This document shows positions 44,426 to 53,116 of a stretch of DNA of 64,000 nt, piece after piece. The position numbers and the translations under genes are program-made. The stretch spans positions 1 through 64,000 of the forward strand of contig NZ_JAQPCN010000002.1 in assembly GCF_028464225.1 (NCBI RefSeq), written 5' to 3'. The notes under the pieces were generated by a model. That model searched no databases and was not told where the DNA came from. It saw nothing but the letters and a program-made list of their open reading frames with translations. This stretch comes from Zeaxanthinibacter sp. PT1 (GTDB taxonomy: Bacteria; Bacteroidota; Bacteroidia; Flavobacteriales; Flavobacteriaceae). Each line of letters opens with the position of its first letter. Position 1 is the stretch's first letter.

Positions 44426-44481
44426 AACGCTATTTAATCATAAAATTAACCTGATTATTGTTCAATAAAAAATTATAAATG

Positions 44482-44506
44482 TTAAACAAATAGTAAATTT
44501 GTTTAA
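44482..44506. promoter_or_regulatory. perfect inverted repeat, candidate operator of the photolyase operon
   Basis: TTAAACAAAT (44482-44491), 5-base spacer, ATTTGTTTAA (44497-44506): arms are exact reverse complements. It lies in the divergent gap between the SRPBCC gene (start 44425, minus) and the gene at 44623 (plus). In other bacteria photolyase/SDR/SRPBCC groups are often controlled by light-sensing MerR (CarH/LitR) regulators; none is encoded nearby, so that link is inference. Confidence 0.55.
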
Positions 44507-44622
44507 GTGAGATGTTCGGGTTTCAACCTGGGTAGTTAAACTGCTCTTAAATAAGGGGTTCTATTTGTTATGTTATTGGCATGATGATTGCCTAATTTGT
44601 AATTTTCGCCCAAATTTGATGA

Positions 44623-45486
44623 ATGCCCGCTATGCTGCCGTTTTTAATATACCTATGGATTATCTTCTCCCTTCAGTTACAGCAGCCTACCCAGGTGGTG
44701 GCCGAGCTGCCATCGGAAGTAAAAGAAACGTCCGGACTTGCCTTTTACGACGGGAAATTATACACCCATAACGATTCTGGCCGTGATGCCCGGATCTACC
44801 AGCTAGACACCGATACAGGTGCCGTCATCCGTTCCGTAGCCTTGCGAAACGCAGAAAACAGGGATTGGGAAGACATGGACCAGGATGAGTCTTATGTTTA
44901 TATAGCAGATATCGGCAATACTTTTGGGGACAGGGAGGACCTGGTGATCTATAAAATAGCAAAGTCAGATATGGAACTTCAGGACGAAGTAACTGCGGAG
45001 CGCATCGAATACACTTATGAAGACCGGGAAGCGATTAAACGAGTTGGTCGAAGCGAGTGGGATGCCGAGGCGCTATTGGTGATGGAGGATCAGCTGGTGG
45101 TCTTTACCAAGTCGTGGCAGTCCGAAACCACTCGTGCCTATGCTATCCCAAAATCTCCCGGTAAGCATATTGCCCGGCACATCGGCACTTTTACTATCAA
45201 TGGACTGATCACGGGGGCTACATATAATGCAGATTCGAGATTCATATACCTCTCCGGGTATTCCCGCTTGCTGCAGCCGTTTGTCGTAAGTGTTTCCGGA
45301 ATGACAACAGAGAATATTTTTGCGGGGGAGGTGCGTAAGAAAGGACTGGATATTAACTTCTCACAAGTAGAGGCAATTACTGCCGCAGGTCCTAATAAGT
45401 ATTACTTATCTTCTGAGAATTTTACTGCCTTTGATGCTAATTTGTATACAATTGACACTGCAGACGACGCAGCCGGAAGCAATTAA
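44623..45486 (+). CDS. exported beta-propeller-like protein, function unknown
   Basis: A 287-residue protein with an N-terminal hydrophobic signal (MLPFLIYLWIIFSLQLQQ). It has repeated propeller-like blades: ETSGLAFYDGKLYTHNDSGRDARIYQLD, NRDWEDMDQDESYVYIADIGN, LVVFTKSWQ and YLSGYSRLLQPFVVS. The phrase TSGLAFYDGKLYTHNDSG recurs in Bacteroidota exported proteins without a defined role. The first ATG is 44623, with another at 44632 that also opens the signal. It is divergent from the photolyase operon and followed by the DUF2911 gene after 177 bases. Confidence 0.8.
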   Translation: MPAMLPFLIYLWIIFSLQLQQPTQVVAELPSEVKETSGLAFYDGKLYTHNDSGRDARIYQLDTDTGAVIRSVALRNAENRDWEDMDQDESYVYIADIGNTFGDREDLVIYKIAKSDMELQDEVTAERIEYTYEDREAIKRVGRSEWDAEALLVMEDQLVVFTKSWQSETTRAYAIPKSPGKHIARHIGTFTINGLITGATYNADSRFIYLSGYSRLLQPFVVSVSGMTTENIFAGEVRKKGLDINFSQVEAITAAGPNKYYLSSENFTAFDANLYTIDTADDAAGSN

Positions 45487-45627
45487 AACGTCATATACAT
45501 TAAAGTTTAAGAAGACGTAGTAAATGAGCATGAACATCCGCACTTCACCGAACTCAAAATAAGCTTCCAGCCCACGAAACCATACTTTATTTAAGGATTC
45601 CTTAACAATTTCAGCTATCATTATGGC

Positions 45628-45635
45628 TAGCTTTG
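45628..45635 (+). promoter_or_regulatory. -7 element before the DUF2911 gene
   Basis: TAGCTTTG matches TAnnTTTG exactly and lies 29 bases before the ATG at 45664. No good TTG is found at the usual distance upstream (TTA at 23 bases). Confidence 0.45.
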
Positions 45636-45663
45636 TAGGTATACAAACTAATTTCAAAACAAA

Positions 45664-46506
45664 ATGAAACGATTAACATTATTCCTGTCCACTGTATTAT
45701 TGACGTTGGGCATGAGTGCCCAGATCTCGGCACCTGCGCCCAGTCCTTCTTCAACCTTGGAACAGAAGGTAGGTCTTACTGATGTAACTGTAGAATACTC
45801 CCGTCCTTCAATGCGAGGGAGAACCATTTTTGGAAATCTCGTGCCTTACAACGAAGTATGGCGTACTGGGGCCAATGAAAACACAAAGATTACTTTTAGT
45901 GATGACGTAAAGATCGGCGAGCAGACACTGAAGGCCGGCACTTATGCTGTCTTTACGAAGCCTGGTGAAAGTAGCTGGGAAGTTATGTTCTACTCGGACA
46001 CTAATAACTGGGGTACTCCCCAGGAATGGGATGATAGCAAGGTAGCTGCTACGGCAACTGCAGATGTCCATACCATGGAAATGGATGTGGAAACCTTTAC
46101 CATGACTATCGATGACCTTCACAACAACGGAGCTACCCTGGGGATCATCTGGGATAATACCTATGTAGGGGTTCCTTTTACAGTACCTACCCAAGAAAAG
46201 GCTATGGCAAGTATTGATCGTGTCATGAACGGGCCGGGGGCAAATGACTATTATGCCGCTGCGAGCTATTACCTGGAAGAAGGTAAGGACCTTGAAAAAG
46301 CCAGCAAGTGGATTGAGAAGGCGGTAGAAATGAATCCTGACGGCTTCTGGGTCATGAGGAAACAATCACTGATCTATGCCAAAATGGGCAAGAAGGATAA
46401 GGCGATAGAAGCTGCTAAAAAATCACTGGAAGTTGCGCAGAAAGCAGGAAACCAGGATTACGTAAAACTGAATAAGGATTCCCTGAAAGAATGGGGTGCG
46501 ATGTAA
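45664..46506 (+). CDS. exported DUF2911 domain protein
   Basis: 280 residues with a signal peptide (LTLFLSTVLLTLGMSAQ). The DUF2911 domain covers residues ~25-175: VEYSRPSMRGRTIFG, YNEVWRTGANENTKITFS, LKAGTYAVFTKPGESSWEVMFY, and DNTYVGVPF. A TPR-like helical tail follows (~200-280, YYLEEGKDLEKASKWIEKAVEMNP written in part, and KAIEAAKKSLEVAQKAG). The family is widespread in Bacteroidota; its role is not known. It is a single gene with a flavobacterial -7 element upstream and a terminator downstream. Confidence 0.92.
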   Translation: MKRLTLFLSTVLLTLGMSAQISAPAPSPSSTLEQKVGLTDVTVEYSRPSMRGRTIFGNLVPYNEVWRTGANENTKITFSDDVKIGEQTLKAGTYAVFTKPGESSWEVMFYSDTNNWGTPQEWDDSKVAATATADVHTMEMDVETFTMTIDDLHNNGATLGIIWDNTYVGVPFTVPTQEKAMASIDRVMNGPGANDYYAAASYYLEEGKDLEKASKWIEKAVEMNPDGFWVMRKQSLIYAKMGKKDKAIEAAKKSLEVAQKAGNQDYVKLNKDSLKEWGAM

Positions 46507-46530
46507 GCCTTAGCTGACGATATTATTAAG

Positions 46531-46555
46531 AACCCGGGAGATCCCGGGTTTTTTT
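46531..46555. terminator. terminator shared by the convergent DUF2911 and symporter genes
   Basis: AACCCGGGA (46531-46539), short loop, TCCCGGGTT (46542-46550), then T5. It follows the DUF2911 stop at 46506 and overlaps the symporter stop at 46554. Confidence 0.88.
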
Positions 46556-48260
46556 ATGTTCTGATGGGAGGGTTATTGAGCAAGCGATCAAATCCTTCCA
46601 GGATAAAAGCGATCAGGATGACCATAGCACATCCGAATGCATTGAGCCACAAGTAGGACATCCAGTCCCAGTACCAGCCGACGATCACGATCACCTGTGT
46701 TACCAGGGCGGCTATAAATACGGCGTTTCCTTTTACGTACTTAAAGAAGAAGGCCAGCAGGAATATACCCAGCACGTTTCCGTAGAAGATAGATCCGATA
46801 ATGTTCACCAATTGTATCAGGTTGTCAAAAAGGTTGGCTACACATGCGATGAGGATGGCTACAATTCCCCAGACCAGGGTAAAAAACTTAGATACCTTTA
46901 CAAAGTGTTCCTGTGTAAAATCACCGGTTTTATAGCGTTTATACAGATCCAGTGCACTGATAGTTCCCAGGGCATTGAGCTCAGATGCAGTTGAGGACAT
47001 GGCTGCAGAAAGTATCACAGCCAATAATAGTCCGATCAGTCCCCTTGGAAGCTGGTGTAGTATAAAATGGATGAATACATAATCCTTGTCATTGGTCTCT
47101 ACCGTACTATCTGCCTTGTTAATCAAGGTCCTGGCTGCCGCACGGTTATTCTTTTCCATTTCGTTGATCTCGGCGATCTGTTGTTCAGCCGCCACGATAG
47201 CGGCGTATTCTTTTATTTCCAGGGCTGAAGCAAACTGGTCCTGTGCCATCTTTTTGTCCTGCTCTATCTCCCGGTGGCCTTCTATCAGCATTTTGTAATC
47301 ATCAGCATAAGGTGATTCCATTACGGCATTGGTAGCGGCCGGGTTAAAATTCAGGGGAGAATTGTTGTACTGGTAAAAGACAAAGACCATAACTCCGACC
47401 AGGAGAATGAAGAATTGCATAGGGATCTTAAGGACCCCGTTAAAAATAAGGCCGAGCTGCATTTCCCGGACCGACTTACCGCTCAGGTAACGTTGCACCT
47501 GGCTTTGATCGGTTCCAAAATACGCAAGCATAAGGAAGAGTCCGCCGGTTAGTCCACTCCAGATGGTATACCGGCTATCCGTATCCAGGTCAAAATTGAG
47601 AATTTCTAGTTTACCATTGGCCCCGGCAATTTTTAATGCTTTTCCAAAACTGATATCCTCGGGCAGGTATCCCAGGATAAAAAAGAATGCGATGAACATC
47701 CCGGACATAATGATGAACATCTGTTGTTTCTGGGTGACGCTCACCGCCTTGGTGCCCCCGGTGACAGTATAGATGATAACGAGGATCCCGATGATGATAT
47801 TCAGGGTTCTCAAATCCCAACCCAAAACAGCAGATAGAATGATGGAGGGCGCAAAGATGGTAATCCCCGCGGCCATACCTCGCTGTATAAGGAATAAGAT
47901 AGCCGCCAGGGTCCGGGTTTTAAGGTCAAAACGATTTTCCAGGAATTCGTAGGCGGTGTAAACTTTTAACCTGTGGTAAATTGGAATAAAGACCATGCAG
48001 ATGATGATCATGGCCAGTGGAAGTCCAAAATAGAACTGCACAAACCCCATCCCGTCATGGAAGGCCTGTCCTGGAGTAGAGAGGAAGGTGATGGCACTGG
48101 CCTGGGTGGCCATTACGGACAAACCTATAGTCCACCAACGAGTGGTATTGCCTGCGAGAACATAATCGTTTACATCTTTACTACCCTTGGTCTTCCAGAC
48201 CCCGTAGGCCACGATAAAGATCAGGGTGGTCGCTAATATAATCCAATCAAGTGTTGCCAT
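46554..48260 (-). CDS. sodium:solute symporter (SSS family) with a charged insertion
   Basis: A 568-residue transporter with about 13 membrane segments. Typical phrases: DYVLAGNTTRWWTIGLSVMATQASAITFLSTPG (split here), YTAYEFLENRFD, VTGGTKAVSVTQKQQ and LAVILSAAMSSTASELNALGT. Between the membrane parts, residues ~315-385 carry a charged insertion (EQDKKMAQDQFASALEIKEY and NEMEKNNRAAARTLINKADS) likely to be a coiled coil. The substrate cannot be told. It lies downstream of a PIG-L deacetylase gene and a 33-residue membrane protein gene, so it may import a product of that deacetylase or an acetylated sugar. Confidence 0.93.
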   Translation of the reverse strand: MATLDWIILATTLIFIVAYGVWKTKGSKDVNDYVLAGNTTRWWTIGLSVMATQASAITFLSTPGQAFHDGMGFVQFYFGLPLAMIIICMVFIPIYHRLKVYTAYEFLENRFDLKTRTLAAILFLIQRGMAAGITIFAPSIILSAVLGWDLRTLNIIIGILVIIYTVTGGTKAVSVTQKQQMFIIMSGMFIAFFFILGYLPEDISFGKALKIAGANGKLEILNFDLDTDSRYTIWSGLTGGLFLMLAYFGTDQSQVQRYLSGKSVREMQLGLIFNGVLKIPMQFFILLVGVMVFVFYQYNNSPLNFNPAATNAVMESPYADDYKMLIEGHREIEQDKKMAQDQFASALEIKEYAAIVAAEQQIAEINEMEKNNRAAARTLINKADSTVETNDKDYVFIHFILHQLPRGLIGLLLAVILSAAMSSTASELNALGTISALDLYKRYKTGDFTQEHFVKVSKFFTLVWGIVAILIACVANLFDNLIQLVNIIGSIFYGNVLGIFLLAFFFKYVKGNAVFIAALVTQVIVIVGWYWDWMSYLWLNAFGCAMVILIAFILEGFDRLLNNPPIRT

Positions 48261-48261
48261 A

Positions 48262-48363
48262 TTAGCTAAAGGTCGTCATTAGGTAATAGAAAATGAGGAT
48301 GTAAGTGGCATTCAGTAATAATACCCAGGTGTAAGATTTCTTCCAAACAAATTTCTCTTCCAT
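48262..48363 (-). CDS. 33-residue single-span membrane protein between PIG-L and symporter genes
   Basis: ATG 48363, which follows the PIG-L stop at 48365 by one base, opens a frame that ends at 48262, 1 base before the symporter start (48260). The product has a short charged start (MEEKFVWKKSYTWV) and one membrane segment (LLLNATYILIFYYLM). Being fitted exactly between two genes suggests a real co-translated protein, perhaps an accessory of the symporter. I know of no family name. It is too short for most gene callers. Confidence 0.6.
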   Translation of the reverse strand: MEEKFVWKKSYTWVLLLNATYILIFYYLMTTFS

Positions 48364-48364
48364 G

Positions 48365-50896
48365 CTAACCTTTTGTGGCTTGTTTCTCGGACTTGGTCTT
48401 TTTGCCCAGAGATAACATATTGGCAAATAATTTATAAGCGCCCGGGACACCGGCGGGAAGCTCCCTGAAAAAACTCAGCCCAGTGTAAATATAATGGCCT
48501 TTTCCGTATGGGGCTACTAATAGGGAACCTTTTTTTGGCGATTCCCCGGAATCATTCATGGAAAGAATGGGGGTAAAGGCCTGGTCCCAGGATCCCGGGA
48601 AATATAGTCCGCGCTCCTGCACCCAGCCTTCAAAATCCTCCTGATTTATGGGGTTCGGTTTATTAACCAGGGGATGATCCGGGGCTATAATATCAACCGG
48701 CGCATTCTCATCAGAAACCCTGTCACGGGACAATTGAAGCGGGTAAGGGGCTAAGAAATCCATATCGGCATCCCTTCGCCCTGCAGTATTATACTGGAGT
48801 ATCAGGTTGCCTCCTTTTTTTACGTATTCAAATAAGAAAGGTTGTTTAAATTTTAATTCATCCAAAACATTATAGGCGCGGATCCCCACCACAATTGCAT
48901 CGTATTTGTCCAGGCTTCCTTTTTGAATAGAAGCGGGGTCTATCATACTAACTTTATACCCGATCTGTCTCAGGCTTTCAGGGACCAGGTCTCCAGCGCC
49001 CGCGATATAACCTATATCTTCCCCGGCCTTTTTAATATCCAGGCGTACTACTTTGGCGCTGGCCGGCAGGAGCACTGATTGGGTAGGAATATGATCGTAA
49101 TCTATAGTCACCAGTTCACGGCTTAACTTCTTACCGTCAAGACTGATAACCGGTCTGATCTCGCTTTCACTTTCAGTAGTTGGAGAGGTCAATGAGAAAT
49201 TTACGGTGATCTCATCTCCCTTATTTGCTATTTCAAAAGGAATGTTTGTCTCCTCTGTAGACCAGCCATCTTTGGTATCCAGGGCGATAGATCCTTTGAC
49301 ATTGTTCCTGTTGGCCCTGATACGAACCGGGATCAGGTGCGGATACCCGTTCGTGTAAATGAATACGGGTTCACTGAACCTAGCCGTCACTTCGGGTAAT
49401 ATTTCAAATGGCCTGTAGATCTCACCCTTATCCGGTTCTGAATATTTATGGATGATGGAGCGTGTCACTTCCAGGGGATAACCTGCAATATCCAGTTTAA
49501 AAACAGCTTTAAACTCCCTTGGGGTTTCCGGTTGCCCGATGAGTGATCGGTCTTCTACTTTATACATTCCCAGGCTACCTTTTTCATTTAGCCAGTAGGG
49601 ACTGGAATAAGCTGCATCTGCAGGGATGGTGAGTTCCAGGGATTCGGTTAATTTTTGGTTGTCCTCAAGTTTTTTATCAAACGATTGGAGTGGAGTAGCA
49701 GTGAGATCAGCGGAAACTAATGTCACATCATTCTTGCTGCGGTTAATCACTTCAAGCGCTACGGTCACGGCACCCCCGGGATAGCTGCTTGGCTCGTCTG
49801 CAACTGCTTCAAGGAATATGCCGCTTACGGACAGGATAATCTGTTCCAGTTCCCTAAGTTTTTGATCCTTCCAACTGCTGTCACCCAGTGCGCTCAGCAT
49901 ACCGTGTGCTTTCAGTAAGTCCGGAAGGTGTACCGAAGGGTCTTTAAAATTGAAATTATTCTCGAGGGGGTATAACAGCTGACCGATTTCTTCGCCCGCC
50001 TCAATACGGGACCAGCTGGTGTCTATACCATCAAAAAGTTGCTTGGTGGATGCAAATGAATCCCCTTTCAGTAATTCTATATATTCATTCTCTGAGCCCC
50101 GCTGTAACATCCGGCCAAATCCCTGGCTAAGGTGTTGGCTGCTCGCCTGGGCGGCGATCTCGTTATTAGACTTTCCCAAGACCGGGTAATAAATCCCGGT
50201 GTCAAAGGTCAGCATATTGGATTTATCCGCTTTTTCAAAATTCTCCTGGCTGCCATAAAACCACCAGGAAGTATTAAAAAACAGTCTTTTAGGTTGCCAG
50301 GGGTCTACCTCGCTTAATTGATCAGGGTAGGCCGTTGCATCTCCTGCAAGGTCAAATGCCTCGGTACTCAGCATGGCAGATGAAGTATGATGACCATGTG
50401 TAGAACCGGGAGTCCGGTGGTCAAATCGATTGATGATCACGTCGGGTTGAAAATTTCGGATCACCCAAACCACATCGCCTAGTACCGCTTCCTTATCCCA
50501 GATCTTTAGGGTTTCGTCGGGGTGCTTGGAGTAGCCAAAATCATTTGCTCGCGTAAAATACTGTTCACCTCCGTCTACACGTCGGGCGGCCAGGAGTTCC
50601 TGTGTTCTTAAGACTCCTAACAGTTCCCTGAGTTCCTGGCCAATCAGGTTTTGTCCTCCATCACCACGGGTGACAGAGAGGTAGGCAGTCCTGGCTTTCT
50701 GTTCTTTAGAAAGGTAAGCGATCAGGCGGGTGTTTTCGTCATCCGGGTGGGCAGCGATATACAGGGCCCTCCCAAAGAAATTCAATTCTTTCAGGTTCTG
50801 GTAGATATCGGAGGAAGATTGTGGTGGTGGTGCCTGGGCCAGTGCCGGAAAGGAAATACATTGTAATCCAAGAAGGAAAACCAGTAAAATACGCAT
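48365..50896 (-). CDS. PIG-L family deacetylase with extra C-terminal domains
   Basis: An 843-residue exported protein (signal MRILLVFLLGLQCISFPALAQ). The N-terminal part is a PIG-L/LmbE deacetylase: AHPDDENTRLIAYLSK and LSVTRGDGGQN, PDVIINRFDHRTPGSTHGHHTSS, with the zinc His/Asp residues. PIG-L enzymes cut the N-acetyl group from GlcNAc-linked molecules. The middle is beta-rich (NPCBM/Ig-like strands, SKNDVTLVSADLTATPL), and the last part reads DAIVVGIRAYNVLDEL and GGNLILQYN, like a glutamine-amidotransferase-fold domain without obvious catalytic residues. It precedes the small membrane protein and symporter genes; transport linked to deacetylation is an inference. Confidence 0.92.
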   Translation of the reverse strand: MRILLVFLLGLQCISFPALAQAPPPQSSSDIYQNLKELNFFGRALYIAAHPDDENTRLIAYLSKEQKARTAYLSVTRGDGGQNLIGQELRELLGVLRTQELLAARRVDGGEQYFTRANDFGYSKHPDETLKIWDKEAVLGDVVWVIRNFQPDVIINRFDHRTPGSTHGHHTSSAMLSTEAFDLAGDATAYPDQLSEVDPWQPKRLFFNTSWWFYGSQENFEKADKSNMLTFDTGIYYPVLGKSNNEIAAQASSQHLSQGFGRMLQRGSENEYIELLKGDSFASTKQLFDGIDTSWSRIEAGEEIGQLLYPLENNFNFKDPSVHLPDLLKAHGMLSALGDSSWKDQKLRELEQIILSVSGIFLEAVADEPSSYPGGAVTVALEVINRSKNDVTLVSADLTATPLQSFDKKLEDNQKLTESLELTIPADAAYSSPYWLNEKGSLGMYKVEDRSLIGQPETPREFKAVFKLDIAGYPLEVTRSIIHKYSEPDKGEIYRPFEILPEVTARFSEPVFIYTNGYPHLIPVRIRANRNNVKGSIALDTKDGWSTEETNIPFEIANKGDEITVNFSLTSPTTESESEIRPVISLDGKKLSRELVTIDYDHIPTQSVLLPASAKVVRLDIKKAGEDIGYIAGAGDLVPESLRQIGYKVSMIDPASIQKGSLDKYDAIVVGIRAYNVLDELKFKQPFLFEYVKKGGNLILQYNTAGRRDADMDFLAPYPLQLSRDRVSDENAPVDIIAPDHPLVNKPNPINQEDFEGWVQERGLYFPGSWDQAFTPILSMNDSGESPKKGSLLVAPYGKGHYIYTGLSFFRELPAGVPGAYKLFANMLSLGKKTKSEKQATKG

Positions 50897-50973
50897 GTTT
50901 GTTTAGCTTTTGTCGGTACTCAAATATAGAAACTTTAACAGCGAAGCTTTTCCATTTAAAACTTCTTTAACAA

Positions 50974-51519
50974 TTACAAAGCATCGCTGCCTTCACGGGT
51001 GTGATCGTAAGTATCGATCAGGGAAACTGCCTTTTGCAAGAGCAGGTTGTTGGGATAGGTCATTAATTCCCCATTATCCTTTCTTAAGTGTATATGGTAA
51101 GCGCGAATATCTTCGATGAGCAGGCTGCCTTCATAATCGATTTCCTTATCAAAGATCTTGATCCGGTCTCCGATCTTGAACGGAAAGGTAAAGAAGAGAA
51201 TCACCCCTGCCGTGACGTTACTTATTATGGACCAGGAGGCGAAAAGGGCTACACCTATCACGGCGAAGATGGAAGAAAAAACCAGGCCTATATCCCTGAT
51301 GTTAACTCCCCATACAAAGATGATCGCGACGATTCCGAGGAATGTCAGTCCAAAAGACAGGTATTTTGTAATGAGGCGGGTGCGGACCTCGTGGATGTCA
51401 CTGAGTCGGCCTACTTTTCGGACGGTTTTGGTGATTCCAAATTTCAGCAAGAGCATCAGGAGCAGAATAATACCCGTGCTGGCCAGTTCATTTTTAAATG
51501 TAAAAAGTAATTCTTTCAT
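50974..51519 (-). CDS. small MscS-type mechanosensitive channel
   Basis: A 181-residue channel with three membrane segments (STGIILLLMLLLKFGI, FLGIVAIIFVWGVN and FSSIFAVIGVALFASWSIISN), then the pore-and-beta motif IGDRIKIFDKEIDYEGSLLIEDIRAYHIHLRKDNGE (shown in parts: KIFDKEIDYEGSLLIEDI). It lacks the long N- and C-terminal domains of larger MscS proteins. Such channels let solutes out when the membrane is stretched, for example on dilution. It sits in the middle of a minus-strand run between the PIG-L gene (77 bases) and the lipoprotein gene (6 bases). Confidence 0.9.
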   Translation of the reverse strand: MKELLFTFKNELASTGIILLLMLLLKFGITKTVRKVGRLSDIHEVRTRLITKYLSFGLTFLGIVAIIFVWGVNIRDIGLVFSSIFAVIGVALFASWSIISNVTAGVILFFTFPFKIGDRIKIFDKEIDYEGSLLIEDIRAYHIHLRKDNGELMTYPNNLLLQKAVSLIDTYDHTREGSDAL

Positions 51520-51525
51520 AGAGGT

Positions 51526-52476
51526 TTATAATCCAAGACTATCGCGTAAAATTACATCCTTATTTTTGTTTCTCTGCCAGTAAGGGATGTTCATTGTTTT
51601 AATTTTTTTCGCTGTAGAAGTCATCAGCTCCGCTGCATCTCCAAAGCCACTGGGATAGGTTTCGGTCCACCCTTCTATTTGGTATGGAAATTCACCCAGG
51701 TAGATGATCTTCAGCCTGCGCTGCAGCTCCGGGTAATGCAATTCAAATACCATGTGTTCGCCATCAGCGTAGCGGCTTGTGCTGACGCCGTAAGCTTTCA
51801 ATTCTTTATGCGCCAGCCGCAGGTATTCAAATGAAGGTATCATCCTGGTCTCACCGATGGGAAGGCTTTCGGGGTCTACCCTGAGCTGAGTCCATATTTC
51901 ATTTTCCAGGATATCCTTATCCAAAGCCAGTTCCTGGTCTCCCTCTGATTCAAAATAGGAATAAGCATTCACCTGGAACTTATCCCTGTTGTTGAGCTGT
52001 GCAAAGACCTGCCCGCACCATTCCTGCACACTATTGGTCACTTTCAAGGCATGAGCCTGCCCGTTTAAGGGGTAAAAAGTGCTGGTCATGATAGAGTAGG
52101 GGTAGATCCCAGTAAGAAAGTTTTTAGTGCTGTTCAATTTCAGTACCGTGATATTGGAAGGATCACTATTATCGGCTTTAACTTGTTTGTCTTTTACAAA
52201 AGGTTCTGTTACATATATCAGGGCTGCGTCACCTTCCCTCAGCTCCCCATACCTCGCTTGCTCCAGTTGGTAAGAGCTGATCTCTGCCTCCCCGGCAAAC
52301 CAATACGACTTAAAATCTGGGGTCAGGGCGGGTTTCTCAAATTGTTGATCTTTAGCCTCATCTGCCCGGTTCTTTGCTATGTCATCAGTTCCTGTGCCTT
52401 GATCCTTACAGGATAAGAACAACAGGACATACATTGCAGCCAGTGTTAAAGCACCCGGTATAGAAGACTTTTTCAT
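51526..52476 (-). CDS. lipoprotein beside maf, function unknown
   Basis: 316 residues from ATG 52476 (MKKSSIPGALTLAAMYVLLFLSC, lipid Cys near residue 23); the frame extends to 52503 but that part has no signal. It is a two-part beta protein: SYWFAGEAEISSYQLEQARYG, EPFVKDKQVK, GIYPYSIMTSTFYPLN, EWCGQVFAQL and the end FPYQIEGWTETYPS. I recognise it only as a common Bacteroidota lipoprotein next to maf, sometimes labelled as a septum-formation protein by transfer from the neighbour. I would not keep that label. It is 6 bases upstream of the mechanosensitive channel gene and 34 after maf. Confidence 0.8.
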   Translation of the reverse strand: MKKSSIPGALTLAAMYVLLFLSCKDQGTGTDDIAKNRADEAKDQQFEKPALTPDFKSYWFAGEAEISSYQLEQARYGELREGDAALIYVTEPFVKDKQVKADNSDPSNITVLKLNSTKNFLTGIYPYSIMTSTFYPLNGQAHALKVTNSVQEWCGQVFAQLNNRDKFQVNAYSYFESEGDQELALDKDILENEIWTQLRVDPESLPIGETRMIPSFEYLRLAHKELKAYGVSTSRYADGEHMVFELHYPELQRRLKIIYLGEFPYQIEGWTETYPSGFGDAAELMTSTAKKIKTMNIPYWQRNKNKDVILRDSLGL

Positions 52477-52509
52477 CGTAATAGTTTTTATAAAAATACC
52501 CAATTTGCT

Positions 52510-53097
52510 TCAGCCTGCAATTAGCCTTAACATATCGCAAACCATAGTGGTGGGCAAACCAACAACATTAGTATAGGATCCCCTGATCTCTTCAATGGCG
52601 ACCAGCCCGATCCATTCCTGTATCCCGTATCCCCCTGCTTTATCGTATGGGCGATACTCGTCTACATAATAGGTAATCTCCTCCTCGCTAAGCACCTTGA
52701 ACTTAACCCCGGTGGTTCGGTGATCAGTCACTCTTTTTTCAACTGTAGACATGGAGACTGCGGATATTACCTGGTGCCAATCCCCGGATAAATCCCTCAA
52801 CATCTGTACAGCCTCTTCCCGATCAGCTGGTTTGGGCAGCATGCGGTCCCGGTGCCATACGATGGTATCAGCCGTGACCAGGATCTCTCCTTTGGCCAGC
52901 CCGTCTGCCTGTGCATCTGCTTTGAGCTGGGCGAGATACTCGGCAATCGCGGCTCCTTTTAAATGATCCGGTGCAATTTCCTCGACTGGTTTTAGCCGGA
53001 GTTCGTAAGGGATCCCCAGCTCCTGGAAAAATTGCTGTCTCCTGGGAGATGCCGAGGATAGGATGATTTTATTTCCCTTTAGTAAGCTGTGCAACAT
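52510..53097 (-). CDS. Maf family nucleotide pyrophosphatase
   Basis: A 195-residue Maf/HAM1-like enzyme that cleaves non-standard or excess nucleoside triphosphates. Seen: SSASPRRQQFFQELG (substrate loop), VTADTIVWHRDRMLPKP (catalytic Asp), LRDLSGDWHQVISAVSM, and DKAGGYGIQEW with the conserved Lys/Gly. The end IRGSYTNVVGLPTTMVCDML is typical of YhdE-type Maf. It lies 20 bases after the KdsC-like gene and probably shares its transcript. Confidence 0.94.
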   Translation of the reverse strand: MLHSLLKGNKIILSSASPRRQQFFQELGIPYELRLKPVEEIAPDHLKGAAIAEYLAQLKADAQADGLAKGEILVTADTIVWHRDRMLPKPADREEAVQMLRDLSGDWHQVISAVSMSTVEKRVTDHRTTGVKFKVLSEEEITYYVDEYRPYDKAGGYGIQEWIGLVAIEEIRGSYTNVVGLPTTMVCDMLRLIAG

Positions 53098-53116
53098 TCT
53101 TGTATGGTTATCAGTT

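Noticed and set aside
51526-52476. Septum formation protein
   Set aside because: This label is likely carried over from the Maf gene next door; the protein is a lipoprotein with no Maf motifs.
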